Source: an uncultured Ruminococcus sp. (lineage in GTDB: Bacteria > Bacillota > Clostridia > Oscillospirales > Acutalibacteraceae). Taken from it: a DNA stretch of 64,000 bases. Shown piece by piece: positions 17,201-25,803 of the stretch. The position numbers were made by a program, and so were the translations under genes. Position 1 is the first letter of the stretch. The number at the start of each line of letters is the position of its first letter. Location of the stretch: assembly GCA_934476515.1 (NCBI GenBank), contig CAKSNZ010000007.1, positions 1 through 64,000 on the forward strand, written 5' to 3'. Under the pieces are notes generated by a model. That model had not been told where the DNA came from, ran no database searches, and saw only the letters and a program-made list of their open reading frames with translations.

Positions 17201-18817
17201 ATCTGTAACAATCTCTTCACGAATTGAGTCAAATGGAGGGTTTGTTACCTGTGCAAATAACTGTTTAAAGTAGTTAAATAGAGGACCATCCTTTTGTGAT
17301 AAAGGAGGAATTGCAGTATCAGCACCCATAGCTGCAATTGGTTCTGTACCATTCTTAGCCATTGGTAGGATACTTGTTCTAATCTGTTCATATGTATAAC
17401 CAAAAGCCTTTTGATGTCTTACAAGTGACTCTTTGTCATACTTTTCGATACCCTTATTAGGAATCTTTAGATCACCTAGGTGAACTAGATTTTGGTCTAA
17501 CCATTCACCATATGGCTGTCTTGTTGAATAATATTCCTTAATATCTTCGTCATCAATTAGCTTACCCTTAACTGTATCAACAAGAAGCATTTTACCCGGA
17601 CGAAGTCTTTCTTTTACTACAACATCTTCAGCAGGAATATCGATACAACCAACTTCTGATGAAAGAACTAGGAAACCATCTTTTGTAATGTAATATCTTG
17701 ATGGTCTTAAACCGTTTCTGTCAAGAACTGCACCCATCATATCACCATCTGAGAAGATGATTGATGCAGGACCGTCCCATGGTTCCATCATTGTTGCATA
17801 ATACTGATAGAAATCTCTCTTTTCAAGAGACATTGTACGGTTGTTTCTCCAAGGTTCCGGAATTGTAATCATAACTGCAAGAGGTAATGGCATACCTGCC
17901 ATCATCATAAATTCCAATGTATTATCAAGTCTTGCTGAGTCAGAACCGTTAGGGTCAACTATTGGAAATACCTTTGACAAATTGTCACCGAAAACCTCTG
18001 ATGAAATAGATTCTTCACGAGCTAACATTCTATCGGCATTACCAGTGATTGTATTGATTTCACCGTTATGAACAATAATTCTGTTTGGGTGAGCTTTCTG
18101 CCATGAAGGATTTGTATTTGTACTGAATCTACTATGTACTGTAGCAATAGCAGAAACAAATTTATCACTCTGTAGGTCATAGAAGAACTTTCTTAGTTCT
18201 TTAACAAGGAACATACCTTTATAAACGATTGTACGGCTTGAAAGAGAAACTACATAAGTATCTTCATTACTCTGTTCAAATACTCTTCTAGCAATATATA
18301 ACTTTCTATCGAAAGATAAGCCCTGTTCAACATTAGAAGGTCTCTTAACAAAACCTTGCATAATGTATGGCATACTGTCTAATGCTTTTTGACCGATTAC
18401 TGATGGATCAGTAGGAACTTCTCTCCAACCTAAGAACTCTAGATTTTCTTTCTTAATAATAATTTCAAAAAGCTTCATAGCCTGAAGTCTTTTTAGCTTA
18501 TTTTGTGGGAAGAAGAACATACCAATACCGTAATCTCTTTCCTCACCAATATCAAAACCTAGGTCAGCAGTAGCATCTTTGAAAAATTCGTGACAAATCT
18601 GTAGAAGAATACCAACACCGTCACCGGTTTTGCCTTCGGCATCTTTACCGGCTCTATGTTCAAGTGTTTCAACAATACTTAAAGCATTGTCAACAACTTT
18701 TCTTGATTTAATGCCGTTGATGTTGACTACTGCACCGATACCACAGTTGTCATGCTCAAAACGTGGGTCATACAGACCTTGTTTTGCAAATGGTTCCTGA
18801 TTTCTGAAGTTATCCAT
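14252..18817 (-). CDS. gltB: Glutamate synthase large subunit
   Basis: A 1521-residue enzyme that converts glutamine and 2-oxoglutarate to two glutamates. Domains in order: class II amidotransferase with the nucleophile Cys in DNCGIGAV (near residue 25), a central domain, the FMN/3Fe-4S synthase domain (cysteines in CVMMRVCNLDTCPVG) and the C-terminal GXGXG beta-helix. The ATG at 18817 has AGGTG 6 nt upstream; a GTG at 18826 with AAGGAAG is the alternative and would add three residues. The family removes the residues before the Cys. It forms an operon with gltD. Confidence 0.96.
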   Translation of the reverse strand: MDNFRNQEPFAKQGLYDPRFEHDNCGIGAVVNINGIKSRKVVDNALSIVETLEHRAGKDAEGKTGDGVGILLQICHEFFKDATADLGFDIGEERDYGIGMFFFPQNKLKRLQAMKLFEIIIKKENLEFLGWREVPTDPSVIGQKALDSMPYIMQGFVKRPSNVEQGLSFDRKLYIARRVFEQSNEDTYVVSLSSRTIVYKGMFLVKELRKFFYDLQSDKFVSAIATVHSRFSTNTNPSWQKAHPNRIIVHNGEINTITGNADRMLAREESISSEVFGDNLSKVFPIVDPNGSDSARLDNTLEFMMMAGMPLPLAVMITIPEPWRNNRTMSLEKRDFYQYYATMMEPWDGPASIIFSDGDMMGAVLDRNGLRPSRYYITKDGFLVLSSEVGCIDIPAEDVVVKERLRPGKMLLVDTVKGKLIDDEDIKEYYSTRQPYGEWLDQNLVHLGDLKIPNKGIEKYDKESLVRHQKAFGYTYEQIRTSILPMAKNGTEPIAAMGADTAIPPLSQKDGPLFNYFKQLFAQVTNPPFDSIREEIVTDTSVHLGSNGNILEEKPENCHILKIEDPILTNTDLLKIKNIDAPGLKSAVIPITYYKSTNLAKAIEHLFILADKAYKDGANIIILSDRGVDEYHVAIPSLLAVSAMQQHLVRTKKRTSISVILESAEPCEVHHFATLLGYGASAINPYLAQETIRDLVDSGSLDKDYYAAVNDYNDAILHGIVKIASKMGISTIQSYLGSKIFEAIGISKEVIDKYFTNTVSRVGGITLQDISKRSERLHASAFDPLDLNIQLEVESAGSHKLRSGKEEHLYNPETIHLLQEATWTDNYDLFKKYSEAINREDTNMNLRSLLDFNFPEDGGIPIDEVESVESICHRFKTGAMSYGSISKEAHETMAIAMNQIGGKSNSGEGGEDTDRLTIGKDGLNRCSAIKQVASGRFGVTSEYLVSAKEIQIKMAQGAKPGEGGHLPGKKVYPWIAKTRHSTPGVSLISPPPHHDIYSIEDLAQLIYDCKNANKDARISVKLVSEAGVGTVAAGVAKAGAGVILISGFDGGTGAAPRNSIYNAGLPWELGLAETHQTLIMNGLRSKVVIETDGKLMTGRDVLVAALLGAEEYGFATAPLVTMGCVMMRVCNLDTCPVGIATQNPELRKRFKGKPEYVVNFMHFIAQELREYMAKLGIRTVDELIGRTDLLKVKETEEGSKASRIDLSQIINNPFVSSDEPQRFNPADVYNFELEKTIDEKVILKQLEPAFKNKKKKHSIEIDVTNTDRSVGTIFGSEITKHFGDNTLEDDTFKVKCNGAGGQSFGAFIPKGLTLELVGDSNDYFGKGLSGGKLVVYPPKGSTFKRDENIIIGNVALYGATSGKAFISGVAGERFCVRNSGAIAVVEGVGDHGCEYMTGGRVAILGKTGKNFAAGMSGGIAYVLDEDSDLYMRMNKELVSVSVVSEKADILELKNMIEEHVKATDSPKGKEILDNFDEYVPKFKKILPNDYAKMMQTMYAMEEKGMTPEQAKIEAFYINTRK

Positions 18818-18925
18818 CAGAAGCACCTACTTCCTTTTTATTAGTTTCTTTATATTGAACACTAACCCTACATATAGTTATAGGGGTGAACTCTACAACA
18901 ATTTTTAAGATTTATTGCATAAATA

Positions 18926-18954
18926 ACTTTAACACAATGAAGGGCATATGTCAA
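18926..18954 (-). promoter_or_regulatory. gltB promoter
   Basis: Minus strand TTGACA (18949-18954), 17-nt spacer, TAAAGT (18926-18931), about 108 bp before the start codon. Confidence 0.65.
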
Positions 18955-19180
18955 GGAAAATTGCAATTATTTTTAGTTTTGTTGCAATTTTCTCTGTTTT
19001 TAGTATGTTTTTTGAAACTTATTTGAAATATTTGCAAGTTTCCTATTCATTCTTGCAATTATATTTTAGTCATACAAGACCTATTAATTTAATATGTGTT
19101 CTTTAACAAGATACTACATATTGTTATCAAAATAATATTATTTTGATTAATATTGTAGGAATAATTTGTAATATTTTTAC

Positions 19181-19216
19181 AAAAGAAAAACTGACCTTGA
19201 ATTAGCAAGGTCAGTT
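19181..19216 (-). terminator. Terminator of cdaA-cdaR
   Basis: Arms AACTGACCTTG and CAAGGTCAGTT (11 bp) followed by TTTCTTTT on the minus strand; 5 bp beyond the cdaR stop codon. Confidence 0.88.
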
Positions 19217-19221
19217 ATAAT

Positions 19222-20466
19222 TTAACTTATTTCGACTACTACTTCATATGAACCATAAATCCAACAACCGTCTTTGTCTTTAAGTGTCAGACTCAACGGA
19301 ACTGTTCTTGAACCTGCTGATACCTCAGTGCCTGTAAAATCAATTACAGCATCAATATCGTTTTCATCAATATTTTTCAAAGCACTCTTTGTACCATAGA
19401 GAGTTACCTCTACAGACTGAGTAGTAACATTTGCTGAATATTTCTTATCAAGGCCCTTAATATCAAAATCAGTTAAATTGATAGTTTTCTTTTCCATAGA
19501 GGACAAATCCAAATTAACTACAACTGAATTAACTGAATTAATATCAACACACTTGTTAGGAATATCAAGATTTTTATTAATCTTATAATCTTTATTCCTT
19601 AAAGTTGAAAAATCAATAGGCTCAATATTTACCTTAGTGATATTTTCAATATTACTTGAATCAGCACCTAAGGATATTGAATTTGGTTCAATCTTGCTGT
19701 ACTTAGATAAATCAATTCCACTAGGTCCATTTGTGGTACTAAGTTCAACATTAACATCTTTCTTCTGTAATACACTTACTGTTGCTTTTACCTTTGATGG
19801 TGAAATTGTAAGTGTATCATTAGTTTTGATTTCTTCACCGAAAGAATCAAGTAACTTAACATCATATTCATTAGTTACTGAACTCTTAAGTTCTTCCTTA
19901 ACATCACCTTCAATTACAACTTTATCAATTTTCTTAATTTCAGTTTCAGGTCCTGAAATAGTAACTGACTCGTTATCAAGAAGGACAGTTCCATAATAAT
20001 CCTTAGGAATAGTGTAACTAATATTCTGTTCAATTTTCTTAGTTATATTTCTGTTTCTGTCGAGTTTAATATAAACTGTACTAGGAAAAACTGACTCAAT
20101 ATTATAGTTTAGAGAACTAGACTTTTTCTTGGCTACAAGTGACAAGGTATATGAACCGGCAGAAGTAAGGTTATCCGTTTGTTCCGGTACAATCTCAATA
20201 TCATCAGAAGTAAGATTTCCGATAATTGAACGGTTACCTGAAACTGTTACAGTACCCTTTAGTTCATCATTGTTAAATACCTTTAGTCCTTGGTTAATTG
20301 CAGTATCAGGCAAATCAATTGTAATAGGAATATTAGAAACTGAATAGCTGGTTTCTGCAAAGTCACCCATATTAATACTAATCCAAATTGTAAGAGAAAT
20401 AACAACTGACAGTATTATAAGAAAAAGTTTGTTGGAAAAAATTCTAGACAAAATACCTTTATTCAT
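19222..20466 (-). CDS. cdaR: CdaR (YbbR-domain) regulator of the c-di-AMP cyclase
   Basis: A 414-residue protein with an N-terminal membrane helix (residues 11-30) and several external YbbR repeats of about 80 residues each, recognised by recurring segments such as VYIKLDRNR, VTISGPETEI and VEVTLYGTKSAL. CdaR proteins bind CdaA and tune its activity. It overlaps cdaA by 8 nt. The usual third gene glmM is not present in this window on the downstream side. Confidence 0.9.
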   Translation of the reverse strand: MNKGILSRIFSNKLFLIILSVVISLTIWISINMGDFAETSYSVSNIPITIDLPDTAINQGLKVFNNDELKGTVTVSGNRSIIGNLTSDDIEIVPEQTDNLTSAGSYTLSLVAKKKSSSLNYNIESVFPSTVYIKLDRNRNITKKIEQNISYTIPKDYYGTVLLDNESVTISGPETEIKKIDKVVIEGDVKEELKSSVTNEYDVKLLDSFGEEIKTNDTLTISPSKVKATVSVLQKKDVNVELSTTNGPSGIDLSKYSKIEPNSISLGADSSNIENITKVNIEPIDFSTLRNKDYKINKNLDIPNKCVDINSVNSVVVNLDLSSMEKKTINLTDFDIKGLDKKYSANVTTQSVEVTLYGTKSALKNIDENDIDAVIDFTGTEVSAGSRTVPLSLTLKDKDGCWIYGSYEVVVEIS

Positions 20467-21334
20467 CTTTCTTGTTCTCCTTTCTAGAGGAGAATTTACT
20501 TAGAAAATTCTTTTTCTCTTGTGTTGGGATAAGTTCTTCTTCCAGTTTTTTAATCAAAGACGTTTTGTTGTAATTAGAAGTTAATTCTCCATTTTGTGCA
20601 ACAGAAATTGTACCTGTTTCTTCAGATACAACAACAATAACTGCATCTGATACTTCAGAAATACCGATTGATGCTCTATGTCTTGTACCTAAATTCATAT
20701 CTACATCTTCGTTTCTAGAAGTTAAAGGCAAAATACAACCGGCTGACTTAACAAGTCCGTTACTAATAATTACTGCACCGTCATGAAGTGGTGCTTTGTT
20801 AAAGAACAAGTTACCTAAAATAGCAGTTGAAGTATCTGCATTAATCTCTACACCGGTTGCTGCAATATCTGAAAGCTTGGTTTCTCTTTCAAATACTATC
20901 AAAGCACCTGTTTTTTGTCTGCTAAATACCTCAGCAGTTTCTGCTACATCTAAAATTGCCTTTTTCTCTTTTTCTATCCATTCATCAGTTCGGTTTACCC
21001 TATTCATAAAGGAAAAACTCTTTATATTCTTACGACCTAACTGCTCCAAAGCATTTCGTATTTCCGGTTGGAAAATAATTGCCAACAAAACAACACCAAA
21101 TTCAAACAATGTTTTCAGCAAGTTCTTCATCATCAACATATTAAATATTGATGCACCCAGGTAGGCAATCATTAAAATTACAATACCTTTTACAAGTTGT
21201 TCTGCTCTGGTATCTCGAACAAGTTTAAATAGACTATATACAATAAAGGCAATAACAACAATATCAATAACATCAACAAATCTAAATGTTTTTAGCACTG
21301 TTAAAATACTGTCAAACAATGCACCTATATTCAT
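20459..21334 (-). CDS. cdaA: Diadenylate cyclase CdaA
   Basis: A 291-residue membrane enzyme that makes c-di-AMP, a second messenger controlling potassium and osmotic balance. Three N-terminal helices (residues 20-85) precede the DAC domain, which carries the catalytic LHDGAVII and LGTRHRASIG motifs. The ATG at 21334 follows AAGGAG with 8-nt spacing; a GTG nine bases upstream overlaps that site and is unlikely. It is the first gene of the cdaA-cdaR unit. Confidence 0.96.
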   Translation of the reverse strand: MNIGALFDSILTVLKTFRFVDVIDIVVIAFIVYSLFKLVRDTRAEQLVKGIVILMIAYLGASIFNMLMMKNLLKTLFEFGVVLLAIIFQPEIRNALEQLGRKNIKSFSFMNRVNRTDEWIEKEKKAILDVAETAEVFSRQKTGALIVFERETKLSDIAATGVEINADTSTAILGNLFFNKAPLHDGAVIISNGLVKSAGCILPLTSRNEDVDMNLGTRHRASIGISEVSDAVIVVVSEETGTISVAQNGELTSNYNKTSLIKKLEEELIPTQEKKNFLSKFSSRKENKKDE

Positions 21335-21365
21335 TGTTACCACTCCTTCTTTTTTATTTACATAT

Positions 21366-21394
21366 ATTTTAGCATAAAAATAATACTAGTTCAA
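21366..21394 (-). promoter_or_regulatory. cdaA promoter
   Basis: Minus strand TTGAAC (21389-21394), 17-nt spacer, TAAAAT (21366-21371), 32 bp before the cdaA start. The -35 box lies 7 bp beyond the end of the desulfurase gene. Confidence 0.65.
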
Positions 21395-21401
21395 GAAAAT
21401 T

Positions 21402-22535
21402 TTAATTTGTTAATTTTCTTATAACATTTAGTAGGTAGTTTATGTCATTTATTGTATTAAATGCTCCCGGAACCACTCTTACTGTACCATTTTCTATAGT
21501 ATTCATTGTTGTATGAGCAAGCGGTGAACAATGAAGTCCTCCCCTAGTCATTATTCCGTATTTATTTAATTTAGCTACAAGGTCCTCAGAATAAACTCCA
21601 TCTATATTAAAGGAAACTACTGGTGCTACTTTGCCATAATCAAATGATTTATTATAGGTTATAACCTTTCTGTTATTCGCTAGTCCATTAAATAGGCGTT
21701 TTGCAAGTTTATATTCATGATTATAGATATTTTGGATACCTTTTTTCTGAACAAACTCTACTCCTGCCCTTAGTCCGGAGATACCGTTCATATTTTGTGT
21801 GCCACTTTCAAACTTTTCAGGTAGTCCCTCAGGCTGAGATTTCTTTACTGATTCAGTACCTGTACCACCATATAATAATGGCTTTAAATTGCGATTATTT
21901 AGGATTAACACACCTGTACCCATTGGACCGTAAAGGCTTTTGTGACCTGACATACAGACAAAATCATATTGATTAGTGCCAACATCTATATCAAATACAC
22001 CGGCAGACTGTGCTGAATCTACACAAAAGAGAATTCCGTAAGCATGACACAAAGCGCATATTCTTTCAATAGGAAACCTAAAACCAAAAACATTTGATGC
22101 GTGAGTACAGATAACTAATTTTGTTTCAGGCTTTATTAAGTTTCGAACATTATCTACGGTTTCATTATCATCATAGGAATAATCAAAGGTTGAATAAGTT
22201 ACACCTTTATCTTTTAGTGACTCTAATGGCCTTGTAACAGAATTATGCTCCATTGAAGATATTAGAACATGGTCACCTTCACTTAGCAAACCAAAAATCA
22301 CTGTATTTAGTGCCATTGTACAATTCTCAGTAAAGATAATTTCTTCTTCACTGTTTACATTGAAAAGTTCCTTTAATCTTTTTCTACATTCAAAAATTTC
22401 TTTAGCTGCTCTCAGAGAAAGTGAGTGTCCACTTCTTCCCGGATTTGCACTAAACTTCTTTAATGATATATCTACATTTTGTCGTACTGACAGTGGTTTA
22501 GGAAAAGAAGTTGCACCATTATCAAGATAAATCAC
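21402..22535 (-). CDS. Cysteine desulfurase-family aminotransferase (class V)
   Basis: A 377-residue PLP enzyme. The PLP-binding Lys lies in SGHKSLYGP and the candidate catalytic Cys in GGLHCSPLAH, as in the TIGR01977-type desulfurase subfamily rather than IscS, which is associated with a U-type scaffold. It could release sulfur from cysteine or selenium from selenocysteine. The GTG start overlaps the stop of the DUF3343 gene by 4 nt (GTGA), so the two are translationally coupled and may work together in sulfur or selenium transfer. No iscU or sufBCD is nearby. Confidence 0.88.
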   Translation of the reverse strand: MIYLDNGATSFPKPLSVRQNVDISLKKFSANPGRSGHSLSLRAAKEIFECRKRLKELFNVNSEEEIIFTENCTMALNTVIFGLLSEGDHVLISSMEHNSVTRPLESLKDKGVTYSTFDYSYDDNETVDNVRNLIKPETKLVICTHASNVFGFRFPIERICALCHAYGILFCVDSAQSAGVFDIDVGTNQYDFVCMSGHKSLYGPMGTGVLILNNRNLKPLLYGGTGTESVKKSQPEGLPEKFESGTQNMNGISGLRAGVEFVQKKGIQNIYNHEYKLAKRLFNGLANNRKVITYNKSFDYGKVAPVVSFNIDGVYSEDLVAKLNKYGIMTRGGLHCSPLAHTTMNTIENGTVRVVPGAFNTINDINYLLNVIRKLTN

Positions 22536-22747
22536 CTATTTACAATACCTAAAACAGAAATTTTGTTTTTAAGGAGAATATCCTTAGCTTTATCAACATC
22601 ACCAAACACTAGCAAGCTATATCCACAAGAACGAGCAATATTGTTCTTTGGTGTTCTTTCTACAGAACATTTTATATTGTGTTTGTCAAGTATTTCCTTA
22701 GACTTTAAGGCACTTGACACAGAATTTAATAATATATATTTTTTCAA
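22532..22747 (-). CDS. DUF3343 small protein, putative sulfur/selenium carrier
   Basis: A 71-residue protein of the DUF3343 family (ILLNSVSSALKSKEIL near the N-terminus, then SCGYSLLVF). One Cys lies in the SCGYS segment. The TTG at 22747 was chosen because GGGGTGAT precedes it and the protein then begins like other family members; an upstream ATG would add seven residues before the ribosome site. The ribosome site lies in the 3' arm of a hairpin (22755-22783). The family often sits beside desulfurases of this type. Confidence 0.75.
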   Translation of the reverse strand: MKKYILLNSVSSALKSKEILDKHNIKCSVERTPKNNIARSCGYSLLVFGDVDKAKDILLKNKISVLGIVNR

Positions 22748-22754
22748 TAAAATC

Positions 22755-22783
22755 ACCCCATAGTACACTACATACTATGGGGT
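22755..22783 (-). promoter_or_regulatory. Hairpin enclosing the ribosome site of the DUF3343 gene
   Basis: Arms ACCCCATAGTA and TACTATGGGGT (11 bp perfect, 7-nt loop). On the minus strand the second arm ends in GGGGT, part of the Shine-Dalgarno site GGGGTGAT, and GATTTTA then TTG follow. It may also act as a weak terminator for dapB. Confidence 0.6.
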
Positions 22784-22807
22784 GAGATTTTATATGTGTT
22801 TATTAGA

Positions 22808-23572
22808 TTATTCAGCAAGTAAATCTGACATATCATACATACCGGACTTTTTGTCTTTCATAAATACGGCTGCATTGATAGAACCAATAGCAAAAACTTC
22901 CTTAGAATGAGCCTCATGCTTAATTGAAACTACTTCATCATGACCGGCAAAAATAACTTCATGTTCACCGACAATTGTACCACCACGAATTGAGTGAATA
23001 CCGATTTCGTTCTTATCTCTCTTCTTTCTATAAGCATGTCTATCATAAACATACTGCTTTTCTGTTGGAGATACAGAAGAAATACCGTCAGCAATCATAA
23101 GTGCAGTACCACTTGGAGCATCTAGCTTTTGGTTATGGTGCTTTTCGATAACTTCAATATCAAAGTTATCACCATGGTTAGCAAATACTTTTGTTGCCAT
23201 TTTGCAAAGTTCAACCATTAGGTTGATACCAAGTGACATATTACCTGAATAGAAAATAGCAGTCTTTTCTGATGCGTTCTTAATTTCTGCAATTTGTTCT
23301 TCAGAAAAACCTGTTGTACAGATAACAGCAGGAACTTCATTTGTTACTGCATAGTCAAGCATAGTATCAAGCACTGCAGGATTACTAAAGTCAATAATTG
23401 CATCATACTTTTCAGTAATTTCAGAAAAACTCTTATATACTGTAAAATCATAGTCGCCACAATCGTAAGCATCAACACCACAAGCAATTTCACAATCGTT
23501 TCTTTCGTCAATTGCCTTTACAATAGCGTGACCCATCTTACCTGAGCAACCACTTAAAATAACCTTTGTCAT
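22808..23572 (-). CDS. dapB: 4-hydroxy-tetrahydrodipicolinate reductase
   Basis: A 254-residue enzyme of the lysine/diaminopimelate pathway. The nucleotide-binding segment reads GCSGKMGHAI, the catalytic His-His pair is in EKHHNQKLDAPSGTA (His and Lys conserved) and GGTIVGEHEVIF follows. It acts on the product of DapA with NAD(P)H. The start follows AAGGGGAATAATA. It is the third gene of asd-dapA-dapB on the minus strand. A 19-nt palindrome separates it from dapA. Confidence 0.96.
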   Translation of the reverse strand: MTKVILSGCSGKMGHAIVKAIDERNDCEIACGVDAYDCGDYDFTVYKSFSEITEKYDAIIDFSNPAVLDTMLDYAVTNEVPAVICTTGFSEEQIAEIKNASEKTAIFYSGNMSLGINLMVELCKMATKVFANHGDNFDIEVIEKHHNQKLDAPSGTALMIADGISSVSPTEKQYVYDRHAYRKKRDKNEIGIHSIRGGTIVGEHEVIFAGHDEVVSIKHEAHSKEVFAIGSINAAVFMKDKKSGMYDMSDLLAE

Positions 23573-23597
23573 TATTATTCCCCTTAAATATAGTTAT

Positions 23598-23616
23598 GGG
23601 CGTACATTGTACGCCC
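23598..23616. repeat. 19-nt palindrome between dapA and dapB
   Basis: GGGCGTACATTGTACGCCC: perfect 9-bp arms around one central base. It resembles 59073-59091 and 58951-58969, which keep the outer GGG...CCC and the central CA/TG but change the inner stem in a compensated way. No T-run, so it is not a normal terminator. Confidence 0.7.
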
Positions 23617-23632
23617 AAATTCATTAGTTTAA

Positions 23633-24535
23633 TTACTTCTTGTACTTATCCAGTAGGTTGTACTTAGCTAAGCAATCCTTTAGGTCGTGATAACCTGAAT
23701 AGCTCATTGGTACAAGTGGTAATCTACATTCACCGGCATTAAAACCGATTAGGTTCATAGCAGTCTTAACCGGAATAGGGTTAACATCTGAGAACATAAT
23801 ATCCATTAGTTCAACAAAATGGAAGTTCATTTCTGCTGCTCTCTGGAAATCGTTATCAAGACAAGCCTGACAAATTTCGTGCATTTCCTTAGGGCAGAAG
23901 TTTGAGAATACAGAAATAACACCCTTACCACCTAGAGACATAAATGGAACTGTCTGGTCATCGTTACCTGAATAAATAGCAAAGTCATCTGAACATAGGC
24001 TTCTTGTTAGAGAAACTGATGAAATATCACCGTTAGCTTCCTTAACACCTACAATGTTCTGGTGCTTTTCAAGTTCAGCATATGTCTTTGGCTGCATATT
24101 ACAACCTGTTCTTGATGGAACATTGTAAAGAATGATTGGTAGGTCAACAGAATCGGCAATTGTTGTAAAGTGCTTTACAAGTCCTGCCTGTGAAGTCTTG
24201 TTGTAGTATGGAGTTACAGAAAGTAAGCCGTCTGCACCATACTTCTGTGCTGACTTTGATAGGCTGATTGCAGTAGCAGTATCGTTACTACCTGTACCTG
24301 CAATAACCGGAATTCTCTTGTTAACCTTTTCTGCTACATATGAAAGAACAGCCTTGTGTTCTTCAACTGAAAGTGTAGCAGCTTCGCCTGTTGTACCACA
24401 AGCGATAATAGCATCAGTACCGTTTTCAATCTGGAATTCAAGTAGTCTTCCAAGTTCATCAAAGTTAACGGAACCGTCACTGTTCATAGGTGTAATTAAG
24501 GCAACACCTGCACCTGTAAAAATTGGTGTACTCAT
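23633..24535 (-). CDS. dapA: 4-hydroxy-tetrahydrodipicolinate synthase
   Basis: A 300-residue TIM-barrel enzyme that condenses aspartate semialdehyde with pyruvate. The GTTGEAATLS motif, the YNVPSRTG loop with the conserved Tyr, and the Schiff-base Lys in GVKEANGD are all visible. A ribosome site GGAGG stands upstream. It lies 21 bp downstream of asd and is probably cotranscribed with it. Confidence 0.97.
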   Translation of the reverse strand: MSTPIFTGAGVALITPMNSDGSVNFDELGRLLEFQIENGTDAIIACGTTGEAATLSVEEHKAVLSYVAEKVNKRIPVIAGTGSNDTATAISLSKSAQKYGADGLLSVTPYYNKTSQAGLVKHFTTIADSVDLPIILYNVPSRTGCNMQPKTYAELEKHQNIVGVKEANGDISSVSLTRSLCSDDFAIYSGNDDQTVPFMSLGGKGVISVFSNFCPKEMHEICQACLDNDFQRAAEMNFHFVELMDIMFSDVNPIPVKTAMNLIGFNAGECRLPLVPMSYSGYHDLKDCLAKYNLLDKYKK

Positions 24536-24556
24536 TATATATAACCTCCAAAAGGT

Positions 24557-25639
24557 TTAGTTTTCAATATATCCTTCAGCACATAGAAGTTCAGCTAGAA
24601 GAACTGCACCACCTGCAGCACCTCTTAGTGTATTATGGCTCATACATACAAACTTCATATCGTACTGAGTATCCGGTCTTAATCTACCGATTGAGATAGC
24701 CATACCATTTTCTAGTGTTCTGGCTGTCTTAATCTGTGGCTGGTCTGGTTCTGTAAAGTAGTGTAGGAACTGCTTTGGAGCACTTGGTAGCTCTAGTTCC
24801 TGAGCTCTACCCTTGTAGTTTTCCCATGTTTCGATAATCTTTTCTTCTGATGGAACTTCACCGTCAAATGAAACAAATACAGCTGCTGTATGACCATCTG
24901 AAACAGGAACTCTTAGGCACTGTGATGTGATAGCAATATCATCAGTATCAACAATCTGGTCGCCTTCAATATGACCCCAAATCTTTAGTGGTTCTTTTTC
25001 TGACTTTTCTTCTTCGCCACCGATATATGGGATTAGGTTATCAACCATTTCAGGCCATCTTTCAAATGTTTTACCTGCACCTGAAATAGCCTGATAAGTA
25101 CAAGCAAGAACCTTGTTACAACCTAATTCTCTTAGTGGATGTACTGCAGGTACATATGACTGTAGAGAACAGTTAGACTTAACTGCAACAAAGCCTTTCT
25201 TTGTGCCAAGTCTCTTTCTCTGAGAATCAATAATCTTAATATGGTCAGCATTGATTTCAGGGATAACCATTGGTACATCAGGTGTGTGTCTGTGAGCTGA
25301 GTTATTTGAAACAACAGGACATTCTGCCTTTGCATAAGCTTCTTCTAGTTCACGAATCTGATCTTTTGGCATATCAACAGCACAAAATACAAAATCAACC
25401 TTTGATGCAACTTCTTCAACATTAGCTGCGTCTAGGATAATCATATCTTCCATTGCCTTTGGAATTGGTGTTTTCATAGCCCAACGAGATTCTACACATT
25501 CTTTATATGTTTTACCGGCACTTCTTTTACTTGCAGCAAGTGCTGTAACAGTAAACCAAGGGTGATTTTCAAGTAGAGTTGCAAATCTCTGACCTACCAT
25601 ACCTGTAGCGCCGATGATACCAACTTTATAATTTTTCAT
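24557..25639 (-). CDS. asd: Aspartate-semialdehyde dehydrogenase, archaeal/fungal-type
   Basis: A 360-residue enzyme that reduces aspartyl phosphate to the semialdehyde. The NADP-binding GATGMVGQRF motif begins the protein, and the catalytic Cys lies in KSNCSLQSYVP. The sequence is of the longer archaeal and fungal type, which is distinct from the E. coli type. It is the first gene of asd-dapA-dapB. AGGAGG-like GGAGGAAG precedes the ATG. Confidence 0.93.
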   Translation of the reverse strand: MKNYKVGIIGATGMVGQRFATLLENHPWFTVTALAASKRSAGKTYKECVESRWAMKTPIPKAMEDMIILDAANVEEVASKVDFVFCAVDMPKDQIRELEEAYAKAECPVVSNNSAHRHTPDVPMVIPEINADHIKIIDSQRKRLGTKKGFVAVKSNCSLQSYVPAVHPLRELGCNKVLACTYQAISGAGKTFERWPEMVDNLIPYIGGEEEKSEKEPLKIWGHIEGDQIVDTDDIAITSQCLRVPVSDGHTAAVFVSFDGEVPSEEKIIETWENYKGRAQELELPSAPKQFLHYFTEPDQPQIKTARTLENGMAISIGRLRPDTQYDMKFVCMSHNTLRGAAGGAVLLAELLCAEGYIEN

Positions 25640-25715
25640 ATTCGTCTTCCTCCAAATTTAAAAAATCAGTTGTGTTTTTCTTAAGTTTATTATATTATAT
25701 ATTAGGAAAAACAAA

Positions 25716-25744
25716 TTGACCTATTTTCTTATTTATTCTATCAT
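25716..25744 (+). promoter_or_regulatory. queA promoter
   Basis: TTGACC (25716-25721), 17-nt spacer, TATCAT (25739-25744), 60 bp before the queA start. Confidence 0.55.
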
Positions 25745-25803
25745 TTAAGAAAGATTATGTCAATTATTTTGAGAAATAAAGATTAGGATGATGTTGATTT
25801 TTT

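Larger units (their letters stand above)
18827..19221. other. 395-bp intergenic region upstream of gltB
   Basis: It holds the gltB leader of about 100 nt, whose CCCTATAACTATATGTAGGG segment can fold into a small imperfect hairpin, the gltB promoter (18926-18954) and the cdaR terminator (19181-19216). The 225 bp between promoter and terminator are very AT-rich; two TTGCAAT-containing repeats occur at 18960-18995, and I see no gene. Confidence 0.65.
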
